Shown one piece after another: positions 24,455-34,971 of a stretch of 64,000 nucleotides of DNA. The notes beneath the pieces are model-generated. The model was given only the letters and a program-made list of their open reading frames with translations. It was not told the origin of the DNA and did not search any database. This stretch comes from Acinetobacter lwoffii (lineage in GTDB: Bacteria; Pseudomonadota; Gammaproteobacteria; Pseudomonadales; Moraxellaceae): assembly GCF_024129355.1 (NCBI RefSeq), contig NZ_JAMXXP010000008.1:1-64000 (forward strand), in the 5' to 3' direction. Within the stretch, counting starts at the first letter, position 1; the number at the start of each line of letters is the position of its first letter. The translations under genes were made by a program, and so were the position numbers.

Positions 24455-27139
24455 TCAGCCGGTATTACGTAAACCGGCTGCAATGCCGGCAATGCTGACC
24501 ATTAAGGCATGATCGACCGGGGTATTTTCAGCCTGCTGCTGTTCCAGATATAAACGGCGACGTTTCATCAGTTCAGCTTGCAGTAAGTGCAGCGGTAACA
24601 AATAGGGTTTACGTACTTTCATCGACTGATCCAGTACACCGTTACTGCTCAGGAGTTTCGATTCGCCTTTTAAGCTCAACAGGGTTTGTACAGCATCCTG
24701 CAAACGCTGACGCAGTTCTGTTCCCAGAACTTTAAGATCTTCATCCTGAGTCAAATGCGATTCATAATATAGCGCCACATTGGCATCGGCTTTGGACAGT
24801 ACCATTTCCAGCATATCAATCAGGGTCTGAAAATACGGCCACTCTGCCAGCATCTCATCCAGTACCGTGCGTTGTCCCTGATCCAGTACCGCATTTAATG
24901 CAGCACCGGTACCGAGCCAGGCCGGTAACATCAGGCGAATCTGGGTCCAGGCAAAGACCCAGGGAATCGCTCGCAGTGATTCAATCCCACCACTGACTTT
25001 ACGTTTCGCCGGCCGTGAACCCAGTGGCAGCATTTGCAGTTCAAGTTCTGGCGTGACGGTACGCAGGTATTTCACAAAATGCGGATTTTCCCGGACGGTC
25101 TGGCGATAGACCTGCACCGATAGCTCGGTCATTTGATGCATCAAGTCGCGCCATTCCTGTTTGGGTTCAGGTGGCGGGAGTAAGGTCGCTTCCAGTGTTG
25201 CAGCGGTATAAATTTCCAGATTCTGCAGGGCGATTTCTTCCAGACCGAATTTGAAACGGATCATTTCGCCCTGTTCAGTCACCCGGATCGCACCTGAAAT
25301 CGACCCTGGCGGTTGAGAGAAGAGTGCCTGCTGGGTTGGCGCACCGCCACGGCTAATTGAACCGCCACGACCATGGAACAGGGTCAATTGCACGCCATGT
25401 TGCTGGGCGATCGCCGTCAATTCTTCTTGGGCACGATACTGTGCCCAGTTGGCCGACATAAAACCGGCATCCTTGGCAGAATCCGAATAACCAATCATCA
25501 CTTCATGCTTGCCCTGAATATGCTGTTTGTACCAGTGCATATTGAACAGGGTCGACATGGTTGCGGCTGCGCCATCTAGATCTTTCAGGGTTTCAAAGAG
25601 AGGGACAACCCGTAGCGCCTGCTTGATGCCGGCTTCTTTCTGTAGCAATAAAACCGCCAGCACATCACTTGGATATTCCGCCATCGAGATGATATAAGCA
25701 CCCAGAGATTCGCTCGGTTGCTCGGCTAGCGTACGCATGGTGGCAAACACTTCCTGTACATCCGGATGTTCAATCAGGCTGCCTGCTGGCTCATTCAGAT
25801 GTTTTGGCAGCAACGGACGTTTGCTTTGCAGCTCTTGCAGTAAAAAGTTTTGCCGTGCCTGTTCAGTCCAGGTTTCAAAATTCCCCAGTCCTAAATATTC
25901 GGTAATCGCAGAAATCGCCTGACGGTGACGACCCGATTCCTGGCGGATATCTAGTTTTAGCAGTTCGATCCCAAAACTGTTGACCCGGTAAATAAAGTCC
26001 AGCAGGCTGCCATTGGCAATTTCGGCCAGATTGCAGTCCATCAGTGAACGGTAGCAGGTCAGGAGCGGTTGTAAAAGTTCATCTTTACTTTTAATCACCA
26101 GACTGTCATCGGCATCATTGCCTTTTAATTTTTCTGCCAGCCAGTGACGGGTGGCTTTCAGGCGGGTACGGGTATCACGTAAATATTCACGATAAGGTTC
26201 AGGATGGGGCTGGCCCAAGGCTTCAGAAATTTCCGGACTGCATTGCTGAATGGACAGTTCCCAGCGCAGGTTTTCAATATCGCGTACATAAAGGTCGGCT
26301 GCTTTCCAGCGCGACAGCCACAGTACTTCCTGAGTAACGGTGTGGGTGACATTCGGGTTGCCATCACGGTCACCACCCATCCATGAGGCAAAACGTACGG
26401 GTGCGACATCTAAGGGCAGGTTCTGGCCACATTGTGCTTGGACCATGCCATTGAGTTCGCGGATAAATTTCGGTACTGCATTCCATAAGGTCTGCTCAAT
26501 AGTGGTAAAGCCCCATTTGGCTTCATCAATCGGAGTTGGGCGATGCTGACGGATTTCATCGGTTTGCCAGGCGGAGCTGATCAGCTGTTTCAGGTCGGCC
26601 AGGACTGCCTGACGTTCACGTGGAGTCAGTTTCTGCTGGTCAAATTTGGACAGGGCATTATTGATACCGTCATATTTTTGAATCAGGGTACGGCGGCTGA
26701 CTTCTGTGGGATGCGCGGTCAGAACCAGTTCAATTTTCAGTTCACAGATTTGCTGATACAGCGTATCGGCAGAAATCTCCTGCTGTTTAAATTTTTCAAA
26801 TAAAGGCACCAGAGGATTGGGCGATTCTGCAGTGTCATCAAACTCGCTCTGACGGCGACGACGTACCACATGATATTGTTCGGCAATATTGGCAAAGTTT
26901 AAAAAGTGGGTAAAGGCGCGGGTCAGCGGCAGGATTTCTGCATCTTCCAGACTCAAAAATAGTTGTTCCAGTTGTTTTTCTGCTTCGACCTGTCCATCGC
27001 GAGCGCCTTTGGATAGGGCACGGATCTGCTCGATCTGATTAAACAAATCCTGCCCGGCATGTAATTTTAAGGTTTCCCCAAGCAAATTACCCAGTAAGCG
27101 TACGTCTTCGCGTAGTGGTGCATCAATCTGTTGAATCAT
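24455..27139 (-). CDS. ppc: Phosphoenolpyruvate carboxylase
   Basis: An 894-residue anaplerotic enzyme that makes oxaloacetate from PEP and bicarbonate. Family motifs are present: VLTAHPTEVSRRT (catalytic His about residue 145), GGDRDGNP, the flexible loop FHGRGGSISRGG with its essential His and Arg residues, and the C-terminal end RNTG that reaches into the active-site region. Length matches bacterial PEPC (about 880-900). GAGGGA precedes the ATG. A TetR gene lies 150 bp upstream in the same direction. Confidence 0.96.
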   Translation of the reverse strand: MIQQIDAPLREDVRLLGNLLGETLKLHAGQDLFNQIEQIRALSKGARDGQVEAEKQLEQLFLSLEDAEILPLTRAFTHFLNFANIAEQYHVVRRRRQSEFDDTAESPNPLVPLFEKFKQQEISADTLYQQICELKIELVLTAHPTEVSRRTLIQKYDGINNALSKFDQQKLTPRERQAVLADLKQLISSAWQTDEIRQHRPTPIDEAKWGFTTIEQTLWNAVPKFIRELNGMVQAQCGQNLPLDVAPVRFASWMGGDRDGNPNVTHTVTQEVLWLSRWKAADLYVRDIENLRWELSIQQCSPEISEALGQPHPEPYREYLRDTRTRLKATRHWLAEKLKGNDADDSLVIKSKDELLQPLLTCYRSLMDCNLAEIANGSLLDFIYRVNSFGIELLKLDIRQESGRHRQAISAITEYLGLGNFETWTEQARQNFLLQELQSKRPLLPKHLNEPAGSLIEHPDVQEVFATMRTLAEQPSESLGAYIISMAEYPSDVLAVLLLQKEAGIKQALRVVPLFETLKDLDGAAATMSTLFNMHWYKQHIQGKHEVMIGYSDSAKDAGFMSANWAQYRAQEELTAIAQQHGVQLTLFHGRGGSISRGGAPTQQALFSQPPGSISGAIRVTEQGEMIRFKFGLEEIALQNLEIYTAATLEATLLPPPEPKQEWRDLMHQMTELSVQVYRQTVRENPHFVKYLRTVTPELELQMLPLGSRPAKRKVSGGIESLRAIPWVFAWTQIRLMLPAWLGTGAALNAVLDQGQRTVLDEMLAEWPYFQTLIDMLEMVLSKADANVALYYESHLTQDEDLKVLGTELRQRLQDAVQTLLSLKGESKLLSSNGVLDQSMKVRKPYLLPLHLLQAELMKRRRLYLEQQQAENTPVDHALMVSIAGIAAGLRNTG

Positions 27140-27288
27140 TTTTTATTCCCTCACATGCATGCTTTGACTATACCGCGACTGCATGACAATCCAAGTCCCC
27201 TAGAGACAAAAGTTGCAGAGCATTGGCTGCTTTTTTAGCAAATTTTAGGCCACATATGGTTATCGGTGCTCGATCCTGAGAGAAGGCT

Positions 27289-27924
27289 TTAATCAGGCAG
27301 AGCATATTTCAGCATAAACAGTTCAATGGCCTCGCTAATGATCTGTTGCTGTTCTGCGCTTGAAGGGGGAGGGCTGAGACCCAGCAGGATTTTCTGATGA
27401 CGGGTTCCGGTCAGCAGGGACACGATCAGCTCGGTCTGTTTTTCTGGAAGATCGACCTGAATAAAGCTGTACTGTTGGGCCAGAGCAAAGAAATCATTCC
27501 AGACTGCATCCAGTTTGCTATGCAAGGCCTGATAAAACTGTTCTGCCAGAGGACTTTGCTGCGATGCCAGTTCCATCAGTAGCAGGTCCAGCTTGATCGC
27601 TTCTGGTAAATGAATAATATTTAAAGCGCGCTGACAGGCCTGATAAAACTCCTGCGCAAAGTCACTGCTCGGCTGCAAGAGCTGAGGATGTTCATGCAGA
27701 ATGGCTTCACAGGTATCCTCAATCGCACAGCTAAACAGGGTCGCCTTGTCCTGAAAATGGTTATACACCGTCAGCTTGGTCACACCTGCCTCACGTGCAA
27801 TCTGGTTCATGCTGGAGGCATGATAGCCATGCGCTAAAAACAGCGCTTTGGCCACACTCAGGATGCGCTGACGCTTTTCCAGATCCTTGGGTCGTCCTAC
27901 AGGTATTTGCACAATTTTTTCCAA
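27289..27924 (-). CDS. TetR-family repressor of the adjacent RND pump
   Basis: A 211-residue regulator. Residues 16-62 form the TetR helix-turn-helix (QRILSVAKALFLAHGYHASSM then AREAGVTKLTVYNHFQDKATL); the C-terminal ligand domain is of the AefR-like type. The gene is divergent from an RND adaptor/permease operon with 136 bp between starts, a classical layout for a local repressor whose ligand is a pump substrate. GRP near the N terminus is a common flexible arm of this group. Confidence 0.88.
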   Translation of the reverse strand: MEKIVQIPVGRPKDLEKRQRILSVAKALFLAHGYHASSMNQIAREAGVTKLTVYNHFQDKATLFSCAIEDTCEAILHEHPQLLQPSSDFAQEFYQACQRALNIIHLPEAIKLDLLLMELASQQSPLAEQFYQALHSKLDAVWNDFFALAQQYSFIQVDLPEKQTELIVSLLTGTRHQKILLGLSPPPSSAEQQQIISEAIELFMLKYALPD

Positions 27925-27961
27925 AAAAAGTCACCACGGTCATTGCTTTGAAGCTTGAGTT

Positions 27962-27992
27962 TTAATTAGTGTACCGGGTGGCATATTAATTA
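27962..27992. promoter_or_regulatory. Candidate operator between TetR and RND genes
   Basis: TTAATTA on both sides flanks a GC-rich core GTACCGGGTGGC, an imperfect two-fold site in the middle of the divergent promoter region. Proposed as the TetR-binding site by position; the symmetry is imperfect. Confidence 0.4.
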
Positions 27993-28060
27993 AAAAACAA
28001 GCAATTCAATATATCAGCATAGTTTGCCCTAAAAAAGACGATCAGATAAGAGCGAATAAG

Positions 28061-29164
28061 ATGAGCAGGATTTACAGCGTATTGGCTGGCATGGTGGTGC
28101 TTTGCAGCGTGACCTTAAGCGGGTGCAGCAAAGATACTGCTGCAGCAGAACAGGAAGTTCCCTTTGTCATGGTGGCCACACCCACCTCTTCACGGCATGA
28201 ATTAAAAAGTTATGCTGGTGATGTGCAGGCGCGCCAGCAAACGGCGCTGGCATTTCGGGTGGCTGGACAGGTGACCCAGCGCTTCGCCGATGTGGGTGAC
28301 CAGGTCAAAGTCGGGCAAGTCCTGGCAACTCTGGATGTCAAAGATGCCCAGCTGCAGCTGAATGCAGCACGTGCCCAGCTGGAAAGTGCGCAGTCTGCCA
28401 CTAAGATTGCTCAGGATGAATTACAACGTTTCAAGCAGTTATTGCCATCCAATGCCGTGAGCCGCTCACAATATGATGCGATCGAAAACCAGTACAAGAC
28501 CGCCCTGTCAAATCTGAAGCAGGCACAATCCAATTATGATACCGCTAAAAACCAGACTGCTTATAACCAGCTGACTGCCACCAAAGACGGCGTGATCACT
28601 GCACGCAATATTGAAACAGGACAGGTGGTCGCAGCCGGGCAAGCGGTATATGAGTTAGCCATTTCCGGTGAGCGTGAAGTGGTGATTGGCGTGCCGGAAC
28701 AGGCCATTTCAGAGGTCAAGGTCGGACAGCCTGCCACTGTGACTTTATGGTCCAAACCAGAAGAAAAATTTAGTGCCTTTGTCCGTGAAATATCACCAGC
28801 CGCAGACCAATCGAGAACATTTAGAGTAAAAGTCTCACTGCGCGAAGGCAATGCTCAGATCCAGCTCGGACAAAGTGCCCGGGTGTTTTTCCAGCACAGC
28901 CGGGACAATAGGCTCAGTGTACCGCTGTCCAGTGTCTCAGCCACAGATCAACAAGCCTATGTGATGCTGGTCAAGCCGGATCATACTGTACACAAAGTCC
29001 CGGTGACTTTAGGGGCTTATGGTCGCGATAGCGTACCGGTACTCAGTGGCCTGAAAGCGGAAGATTATGTGGTGATTGGCGGCGTACATTTGCTGCGTGA
29101 CCAGCAAAAAATCAATCCGATTAATCGTGAAAACCGTCCTGTGACCGTTCAGGCAGGGAGTTAA
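28061..29164 (+). CDS. RND efflux periplasmic adaptor (membrane fusion lipoprotein)
   Basis: A 367-residue periplasmic adaptor. The signal peptide ends in the lipobox LSGC with lipid-bearing Cys22. Then come the split lipoyl domain (AFRVAGQV near residue 64 and GVITARNIETGQVV near 175), a helical hairpin between them, a beta-barrel and a membrane-proximal domain. It links an RND pump to an outer membrane channel. Its stop is two bases before the ATG of the permease. No outer membrane factor gene is in the cluster, so it must borrow one. Confidence 0.92.
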   Translation: MSRIYSVLAGMVVLCSVTLSGCSKDTAAAEQEVPFVMVATPTSSRHELKSYAGDVQARQQTALAFRVAGQVTQRFADVGDQVKVGQVLATLDVKDAQLQLNAARAQLESAQSATKIAQDELQRFKQLLPSNAVSRSQYDAIENQYKTALSNLKQAQSNYDTAKNQTAYNQLTATKDGVITARNIETGQVVAAGQAVYELAISGEREVVIGVPEQAISEVKVGQPATVTLWSKPEEKFSAFVREISPAADQSRTFRVKVSLREGNAQIQLGQSARVFFQHSRDNRLSVPLSSVSATDQQAYVMLVKPDHTVHKVPVTLGAYGRDSVPVLSGLKAEDYVVIGGVHLLRDQQKINPINRENRPVTVQAGS

Positions 29165-29166
29165 AT

Positions 29167-32100
29167 ATGAACTTTAACCTGTCGGAATGGGCCTTAAAGA
29201 ATAAGGGCCTAGTACTGTATTTTATGATCCTGCTCGGGCTGATTGGCATCGTGTCCTATTCCCAGCTGTCGCAAAGTGAAGATCCGCCGTTTACCTTTAA
29301 AGTGATGGTCATTCAGACCTACTGGCCGGGTGCCAGTGCCAAAGAAGTGTCCTTACAGGTCACGGATCGGATTGAAAAGGAACTGATGACCACGGGGCAA
29401 TATGACCGCATCATGGCCTATTCGCGTCCGGGGGAATCCATGGTGACCTTTATTGCCAAGGATTCTCTGGCTTCGAAAGATGTGGCCGATGTCTGGTATA
29501 ACGTGCGCAAGAAAGTCAGCGATATCCGGCATGAATTGCCGCAAGGAGTACAAGGCCCATTCTTTAATGATGAATTCGGCGATACCTTTGGCAATATCTA
29601 TGTGCTCAAAGGCAAAGACTTCGATTATGCGACCCTCAAGGAATACGCCGACCGTTTGCAGCTACAACTGCAACGGGTCAAAGATGTCGCCAAAGTCGAT
29701 TTAATCGGCCTGCAAGACCAGAAAATCTGGATTGAGATTTCCAATACCAAAGCTATCCAGCTCGGAGTTCCAGTCAGCGCCATTCAGCAGGCTTTGCAGC
29801 AGCAAAATGCCATGACCCATGCCGGTTTTTTTGAAACCGGTTCAGACCGGATTCAGGTTCGGGTCAGCGGTGCCTTAAACAGTATTGAAGAATTACAGCA
29901 ACTGCCACTTTTGATAAATGGCAAAACCATTCAGCTGGGAGATGTCGCTGAGATCTATCGTGGCTTTAGTGATCCGGCCCAACCCCGGATGCGTTTTATG
30001 GCTGAAAATGGCATTGGGATTGCCGTGTCCATGCGCAAAGGCGGCGATATTCTGGCACTGGGCAAACATCTGGAACAGGAATTTGCCCGTCTGCAAAAAA
30101 CCTTGCCCCTCGGCATGGAGTTGCAAAAAGTCTCCGATCAGCCAGTGGCAGTCAAACGCAGCATTAACGAATTTATGAAAGTGCTGGCAGAGGCAGTAAT
30201 TATTGTGCTGCTGGTCAGTTTCTTCTCGCTGGGTTTTCGTACCGGACTGGTGGTGGCCTTTTCGATTCCGCTAGTATTGGCCATGACCTTTGCCGGCATG
30301 CATTTATTTGATGTCGGCCTGCATAAAATTTCCTTGGGTGCCCTGATTCTGGCACTCGGTCTTCTGGTCGATGATGCGATTATTGCCATTGAAATGATGG
30401 CGATTAAAATGGAGCAGGGCTATAGCCGGCTTGAAGCGGCAGGCTTTACCTGGAAAACCACTGCCTTTCCAATGCTGACCGGCACCCTGATTACCGCCGC
30501 CGGATTTTTACCGATTGCTACAGCAGCATCGAGTACCGGTGAATATACCCGTTCTATTTTTCAGGTGGTCACGATTGCACTGCTGATGTCCTGGATTGCC
30601 GCGGTGTTATTTGTGCCTTATCTGGGCGATAAATTGCTGCCCAATTTCAACAAAGACTTGATACAAAAAGCGCCGTGGTATCAGCGCCTTTGGGCGCGTT
30701 TGCGCAAGCAGCCCGAACCTCAGCCGGTCGTGCATCATGCCGGCGAACAGCATGACCCTTATCAAACCCGGTTTTATCAAGGTTTTCGCCGTTGGGTAAA
30801 TACCTGCGTGACCTATCGTAAGACCGTGATTACAGCAACGGTAGGAATTTTTATTCTCTCCATTTTAATGTTTAAGCTGGTGCCACAGCAATTTTTCCCG
30901 CCCTCGAATCGGGCTGAAATTCTGGTGGATCTCAAACTCGAAGAAGGCGCCTCTCTGAAAGCCACCGAAGCTGCGGTGAAAAAAGTTGAAGCCTTTTTGT
31001 CGAAACAGCAGGGCATTGATAACTATGTGGCCTATGTCGGAATTGGTTCTCCGCGTTTCTATTTACCGCTGGATCAGCAGCTGCCGCAAACCAGTTTTGC
31101 CCAGTTTGTGGTGCTGGCATCCTCTTTGGAAGATCGTAACGAAATCCGTCAATCCTTGAGTGACCAGATTCGGCTGTTATTACCGGAAGTCCGTACCCGG
31201 GTGTCCCTGCTGGAAAATGGCCCTCCAGTCGGTTATCCATTGCAGTTCCGGGTCTCTGGTGAAGATCTGGGACTGGTTCGTGAATGGGCGCAGAAAGTCG
31301 CCGCAACCGTGGGCGAAAATCCGAATACCACCAATGTACATCTAGACTGGGGTGAGCCGAGCAAAGTCATCAAACTGGAGATCGATCAGGATCGTGCCCG
31401 TCAGTTGGGCGTGACTAGCAGCGAACTGGCCAATGTGCTGAACAGCTCGATTTTGGGGGCCGGCATTGATCAGTATCGGGAAAAGCGTGAACTGATTGAA
31501 ATCCGTTTACGTGGTGCGCAGGCTGAACGCGTTGATGTCGCTTCTTTAAGCAGTCTGGCGATACCGACGTCACGTGGTACTTCGGTACCGTTGGCACAGC
31601 TTGCCAACATTGAATATAGCTTTGAAGAAGGCTTGATCTGGCATCGGAATCGTTTACCGACCATCACTGTGCGTGCCGATATTCGCACGGCCTTACAGCC
31701 GGCCACTGTGGTGAATGAATTACACGATTCACTGCACCAACTTCGAGCTGAGTTGCCGAATGGCTATCTGCTGGAAGTCGGCGGTACGGTCGAAGAATCC
31801 GCGCGTGGACAGAACTCGGTCAATGCTGGCATGCCTTTATTCCTGGCGGTAGTGATGACCCTGTTAATGATTCAGCTCAAGAGCATCTCACGGGCCTTTA
31901 TTGTGTTCCTGACCGCGCCTTTAGGCATTATCGGAGTGGTGTTATTCCTGTTACTTTTCAATAAACCTTTCGGTTTTGTGGCCATGCTTGGGACGATTGC
32001 GCTTTCTGGAATGATCATGCGAAATTCCCTGATTCTGATTGACCAGATCGAGCAAGATATTCAGGCCGGAGAATCCCCATGGGATGCCATTATCAATGCC

Positions 32101-32304
32101 ACAGTCCGCCGTTGTCGCCCGATTGTATTGACCGCATTGGCCGCAGTTTTAGCCATGATTCCCTTGTCCCGCAGTATTTTTTTCGGGCCGATGGCAGTGG
32201 CAATTATGGGTGGTTTAATTGTGGCGACACTTCTGACCCTGTTTTTCCTGCCTGCCTTATATGCACAATGGTTTAAAGTGAAAAAAAGTTTAAATTCTGT
32301 TTAA
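29167..32304 (+). CDS. RND efflux permease
   Basis: A 1045-residue inner-membrane proton antiporter of the AcrB/HAE1 group: one N-terminal helix, a large periplasmic porter loop, a central block of helices with LVDDAIIAIEMMAIKMEQG (proton-relay Asp pair of helix 4), a second porter loop and the C-terminal helices. The SQSEDPPFTFKVMVI start of the first loop resembles the MexK/TriC-like branch. Substrates (drugs, dyes, detergents) cannot be inferred. Operon with the adaptor and probably controlled by the divergent TetR. Confidence 0.92.
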   Translation: MNFNLSEWALKNKGLVLYFMILLGLIGIVSYSQLSQSEDPPFTFKVMVIQTYWPGASAKEVSLQVTDRIEKELMTTGQYDRIMAYSRPGESMVTFIAKDSLASKDVADVWYNVRKKVSDIRHELPQGVQGPFFNDEFGDTFGNIYVLKGKDFDYATLKEYADRLQLQLQRVKDVAKVDLIGLQDQKIWIEISNTKAIQLGVPVSAIQQALQQQNAMTHAGFFETGSDRIQVRVSGALNSIEELQQLPLLINGKTIQLGDVAEIYRGFSDPAQPRMRFMAENGIGIAVSMRKGGDILALGKHLEQEFARLQKTLPLGMELQKVSDQPVAVKRSINEFMKVLAEAVIIVLLVSFFSLGFRTGLVVAFSIPLVLAMTFAGMHLFDVGLHKISLGALILALGLLVDDAIIAIEMMAIKMEQGYSRLEAAGFTWKTTAFPMLTGTLITAAGFLPIATAASSTGEYTRSIFQVVTIALLMSWIAAVLFVPYLGDKLLPNFNKDLIQKAPWYQRLWARLRKQPEPQPVVHHAGEQHDPYQTRFYQGFRRWVNTCVTYRKTVITATVGIFILSILMFKLVPQQFFPPSNRAEILVDLKLEEGASLKATEAAVKKVEAFLSKQQGIDNYVAYVGIGSPRFYLPLDQQLPQTSFAQFVVLASSLEDRNEIRQSLSDQIRLLLPEVRTRVSLLENGPPVGYPLQFRVSGEDLGLVREWAQKVAATVGENPNTTNVHLDWGEPSKVIKLEIDQDRARQLGVTSSELANVLNSSILGAGIDQYREKRELIEIRLRGAQAERVDVASLSSLAIPTSRGTSVPLAQLANIEYSFEEGLIWHRNRLPTITVRADIRTALQPATVVNELHDSLHQLRAELPNGYLLEVGGTVEESARGQNSVNAGMPLFLAVVMTLLMIQLKSISRAFIVFLTAPLGIIGVVLFLLLFNKPFGFVAMLGTIALSGMIMRNSLILIDQIEQDIQAGESPWDAIINATVRRCRPIVLTALAAVLAMIPLSRSIFFGPMAVAIMGGLIVATLLTLFFLPALYAQWFKVKKSLNSV

Positions 32305-32434
32305 AATTGTCATAATTTCAGGTGCGAAATATTGAAATTTTCAATATAGTAGCAGCTGAGATTTTTATAATTTAAAAAAATAAGTAACTACTGCATTGGC
32401 CGAACTGCCAATCCGGTAATGAGGTTAAACCAAC

Positions 32435-32812
32435 ATGACTCAAACTACATTAACCAAGATGCGACGTTCCGTAGCGATGGCTTATGTCTTCATGTTTTTG
32501 GCCTTATTTACGCTATTTAGTGGACTTTTTGCCTACTGGTTGGCCCGTAAAGTGACACAAGTCGATTATGCCGAAGTCTGGTTACAGGCGCAGGCCTTGT
32601 GGATCATGCGAAATATCGTGATTTATACCATTTTGGCGCTCTTTGCTGCGCTGTGGTTTATTCCGCTGTTTTTCTTTGCCTGGGACAGCCAGTTATGGGT
32701 CAAAGCCTGTGTCGTGACCGGGGTGATTTTCAGCTTTATTGCCTTTATTTTCCTGCTCAATGCCTGGTTTAAAGGCCTGCATAAATTCTCTCAAAATAAA
32801 GCTGTGTTCTAA
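32435..32812 (+). CDS. Small membrane protein, unknown function
   Basis: A 125-residue protein with three hydrophobic helices (about 12-36, 58-80 and 86-110) and a positively charged start and end. GAGG lies about twelve bases ahead of the ATG. No family recognised. It stands 130 bp behind the RND permease and 104 bp before dnaJ; there is no sign of co-function with either. Confidence 0.7.
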   Translation: MTQTTLTKMRRSVAMAYVFMFLALFTLFSGLFAYWLARKVTQVDYAEVWLQAQALWIMRNIVIYTILALFAALWFIPLFFFAWDSQLWVKACVVTGVIFSFIAFIFLLNAWFKGLHKFSQNKAVF

Positions 32813-32916
32813 AGCATATAATTTTTTTCATATTTCCCCTTGTAAAATCAGGTTTGACCCCAATTTCAGACCTCAGTTGAATATTAAACAAAATTCCGTG
32901 AGGAGCATCGCCAGAC

Positions 32917-34035
32917 ATGGCTAAACGTGATTATTATGAGGTTTTGGGCGTCGCTAAAACCGCTAGTGATGATGAAATCAAAAAAGCCTACCGTAAGTTG
33001 GCGATGAAATATCATCCAGACCGTAACCCGGACAATGCTGAAGCTGAAGATAAATTTAAAGAAGCAGCAGAAGCCTATGAAGTGCTGTCTGATGGTGAAA
33101 AGCGCAGCATGTACGACCGTATGGGCCATCAGGCCTTTGAAGGGGGTATGGGCGGCGGTGGCGGCTTCGGCGGTGGTTTCAGCGCAGAAGATATTTTCAG
33201 CCAGTTCGGTGATATTTTCGGTGGTGCTTTCGGCGGCGGTGGTGGTCGTGGCCAGCAACGCGCGCGCCGTGGTTCTGACTTACGCTATGTGATGGAACTG
33301 ACCCTGGAAGAAGCGGTCAAAGGCGTCAAGAAAACCATTACCTTTACTGCACCGGCACCGTGTGATGCCTGTGATGGTAAGGGTTCAAAAAATCCAAATG
33401 ATGTGGAAACCTGCCGTACCTGTCATGGTGCCGGTCAAGTGCGTATGCAGCAAGGTTTCTTCTCGGTACAGCAAACCTGTAGCACCTGTCGTGGTCAGGG
33501 CAAGATCATCAAGAACCCATGTAATAAATGTCATGGTTCGGGTGTGTCGGATCGTCAGCAAACTCTGGAAGTCACTATTCCTGCAGGTGTCGACAATGGC
33601 GACCGCGTACGCTTGACTGGTAAGGGTGAAGCAATCCGTGACGGTCAGTCAGGTGACTTGTACGTAGAAGTGGTGGTGCGTGAGCACGAAATCTTCCAGC
33701 GTGATGGTGCTGACCTGTATATGGATGTGCCGGTTTCAATCGCCGATGCAGCCTTAGGTAAGGAAGTTCAGATTCCTACGCTGGATGGCCGTGTTAGTCT
33801 GAAAATTCCGGAAGGTACGCAAACAGGTAAACTGTTCCGCTTACGTGGTAAGGGTGTTAAACCGGTACGTACCAGCATGCAAGGTGACTTGCTGTGCCGT
33901 ATTGTGGTGGAAACTCCAGTGAATTTAACTGCACGTCAACGTGAATTGTTGAAAGAACTGCAAGAAACCATGGATGGTGAAGACAGCAAATCCTCACCAA
34001 AGAAAAAATCATTCTTTGATCGCTTGTTTGATTAA
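32917..34035 (+). CDS. dnaJ: Chaperone protein DnaJ
   Basis: The 372-residue Hsp40 partner of DnaK. J domain at residues 4-70 with the HPD motif at 33-35, then a Gly/Phe-rich linker (about 75-115), four CxxCxGxG zinc repeats ([32 protein letters not shown]) and the substrate-binding C-terminal domain. GAGGAG lies ahead of the ATG. In related genomes dapB is near by; here a 1.7-kb AT-rich block with a cold-shock gene lies between the two. Confidence 0.97.
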   Translation: MAKRDYYEVLGVAKTASDDEIKKAYRKLAMKYHPDRNPDNAEAEDKFKEAAEAYEVLSDGEKRSMYDRMGHQAFEGGMGGGGGFGGGFSAEDIFSQFGDIFGGAFGGGGGRGQQRARRGSDLRYVMELTLEEAVKGVKKTITFTAPAPCDACDGKGSKNPNDVETCRTCHGAGQVRMQQGFFSVQQTCSTCRGQGKIIKNPCNKCHGSGVSDRQQTLEVTIPAGVDNGDRVRLTGKGEAIRDGQSGDLYVEVVVREHEIFQRDGADLYMDVPVSIADAALGKEVQIPTLDGRVSLKIPEGTQTGKLFRLRGKGVKPVRTSMQGDLLCRIVVETPVNLTARQRELLKELQETMDGEDSKSSPKKKSFFDRLFD

Positions 34036-34046
34036 TTGAGTGAAAG

Positions 34047-34076
34047 TAAAAAAGGACGCTGAGGCGTCCTTTTTTA
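34047..34076 (+). terminator. dnaJ terminator
   Basis: AAAGGACGC / GCGTCCTTT hairpin around TGAG followed by T run. Confidence 0.88.
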
Positions 34077-34142
34077 TTATGTAGATAAGATACTCTAGAT
34101 TAGAAGATGCTATTTATTGTTTGATAGGTATCGCTTAAACAT

Positions 34143-34172
34143 AAAAACCGCCTAAAAAGCGGTTTCTGTTTT
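34143..34172 (+). terminator. Second terminator-like hairpin behind dnaJ
   Basis: AAACCGC / GCGGTTT around seven bases, followed by CTGTTTTT. It may back up the dnaJ terminator. Confidence 0.55.
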
Positions 34173-34643
34173 TATATTTGATTATCTAAATAGAAAGTAT
34201 GAGTCCAAATTTGGAGGGTGATAGATATTTTGTAATTGAGAAAAAAGCATCATTCCCGAAATTAAAAAGGCCAATATTATTATTACAGAGCTATATAATC
34301 GCATTCATTACTTATCAAATTTACCAGTACAGCAGATTACTCTTATTTTGTTATCATGACAATGAAAGCTTAATCTTATTGAAATCACTATGAATTTTTA
34401 GAATTTTATTTTTCAATAAATAAAATAAATATATATATAAGAAAACTTGATTAATTAAATTTTTCGTGTATAGTTAACTTAACTAGAAAAAAGTCTTGTT
34501 TCGGTAAATCTTCTTTAAGTATCGTAGTTTTAGTCATAATCCTTCGTTTTTTTTCAGATTTTAAGTCTCATTCTTTATTATTTCAAAGTTATATTCAGTC
34601 AATAAATTGACTAAAAATTATTAAAAAATTAGTAGGATATATT
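34173..34643 (+). other. AT-rich leader region of the cold-shock gene
   Basis: About 470 bp without a convincing gene; a 64-codon open frame at 34199-34393 has no good binding site. The right half is the promoter and long untranslated leader of the cold-shock gene. Confidence 0.5.
34447..34474 (+). promoter_or_regulatory. Promoter of the cold-shock gene
   Basis: TTGATT and TATAGT are separated by 16 bases. Transcription would begin near 34481, giving a leader of about 160 nt, the length known for cspA-type thermosensing leaders. Confidence 0.55.
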
Positions 34644-34859
34644 ATGTCAAACTCAAATGTTGTTAAAGGTACTGTAAAGTGGTTCAACGAAACTAAAGGT
34701 TTTGGTTTTATTCAACAAGAATCAGGTCCAGATGTTTTTGCTCATTTCAGCGAAATCGCCAGTTCAGGTTTTAAAACCTTAATGGAAGGCCAACTGGTTG
34801 AATTCAGTGTAGCTCAAGGTCAAAAAGGACCGAATGCTGTAAATATTGTTGCTATCTAA
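34644..34859 (+). CDS. Cold-shock protein (CspA family)
   Basis: A 71-residue single-strand nucleic-acid-binding protein of the OB fold. RNP1 (KGFGFIQ) and RNP2 (VFAHFS) are present, and the start [14 protein letters not shown] is diagnostic. Acts as RNA chaperone. A strong AGGAT site precedes the ATG. Its long leader suggests regulation at mRNA level. Closed by a terminator. Confidence 0.95.
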   Translation: MSNSNVVKGTVKWFNETKGFGFIQQESGPDVFAHFSEIASSGFKTLMEGQLVEFSVAQGQKGPNAVNIVAI

Positions 34860-34874
34860 GCAAGAATAAACAGT

Positions 34875-34905
34875 AAAAAAAAGCACTTAATAAGTGCTTT
34901 TTTTA
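34875..34905 (+). terminator. Cold-shock gene terminator
   Basis: AAAAGCACTT / AAGTGCTTTT with a short AATA centre and seven T. Confidence 0.9.
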
Positions 34906-34971
34906 TCGTTCAAAATTTAATTTTAAGTTATTTTCAAAATTGGAAAAATCTTTAGAAAAACAGGATTCAAG

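Noticed and set aside
34199..34393. 64-codon open frame upstream of the cold-shock gene
   Set aside because: No good binding site, low complexity AT-rich sequence, lies within the leader/promoter region.
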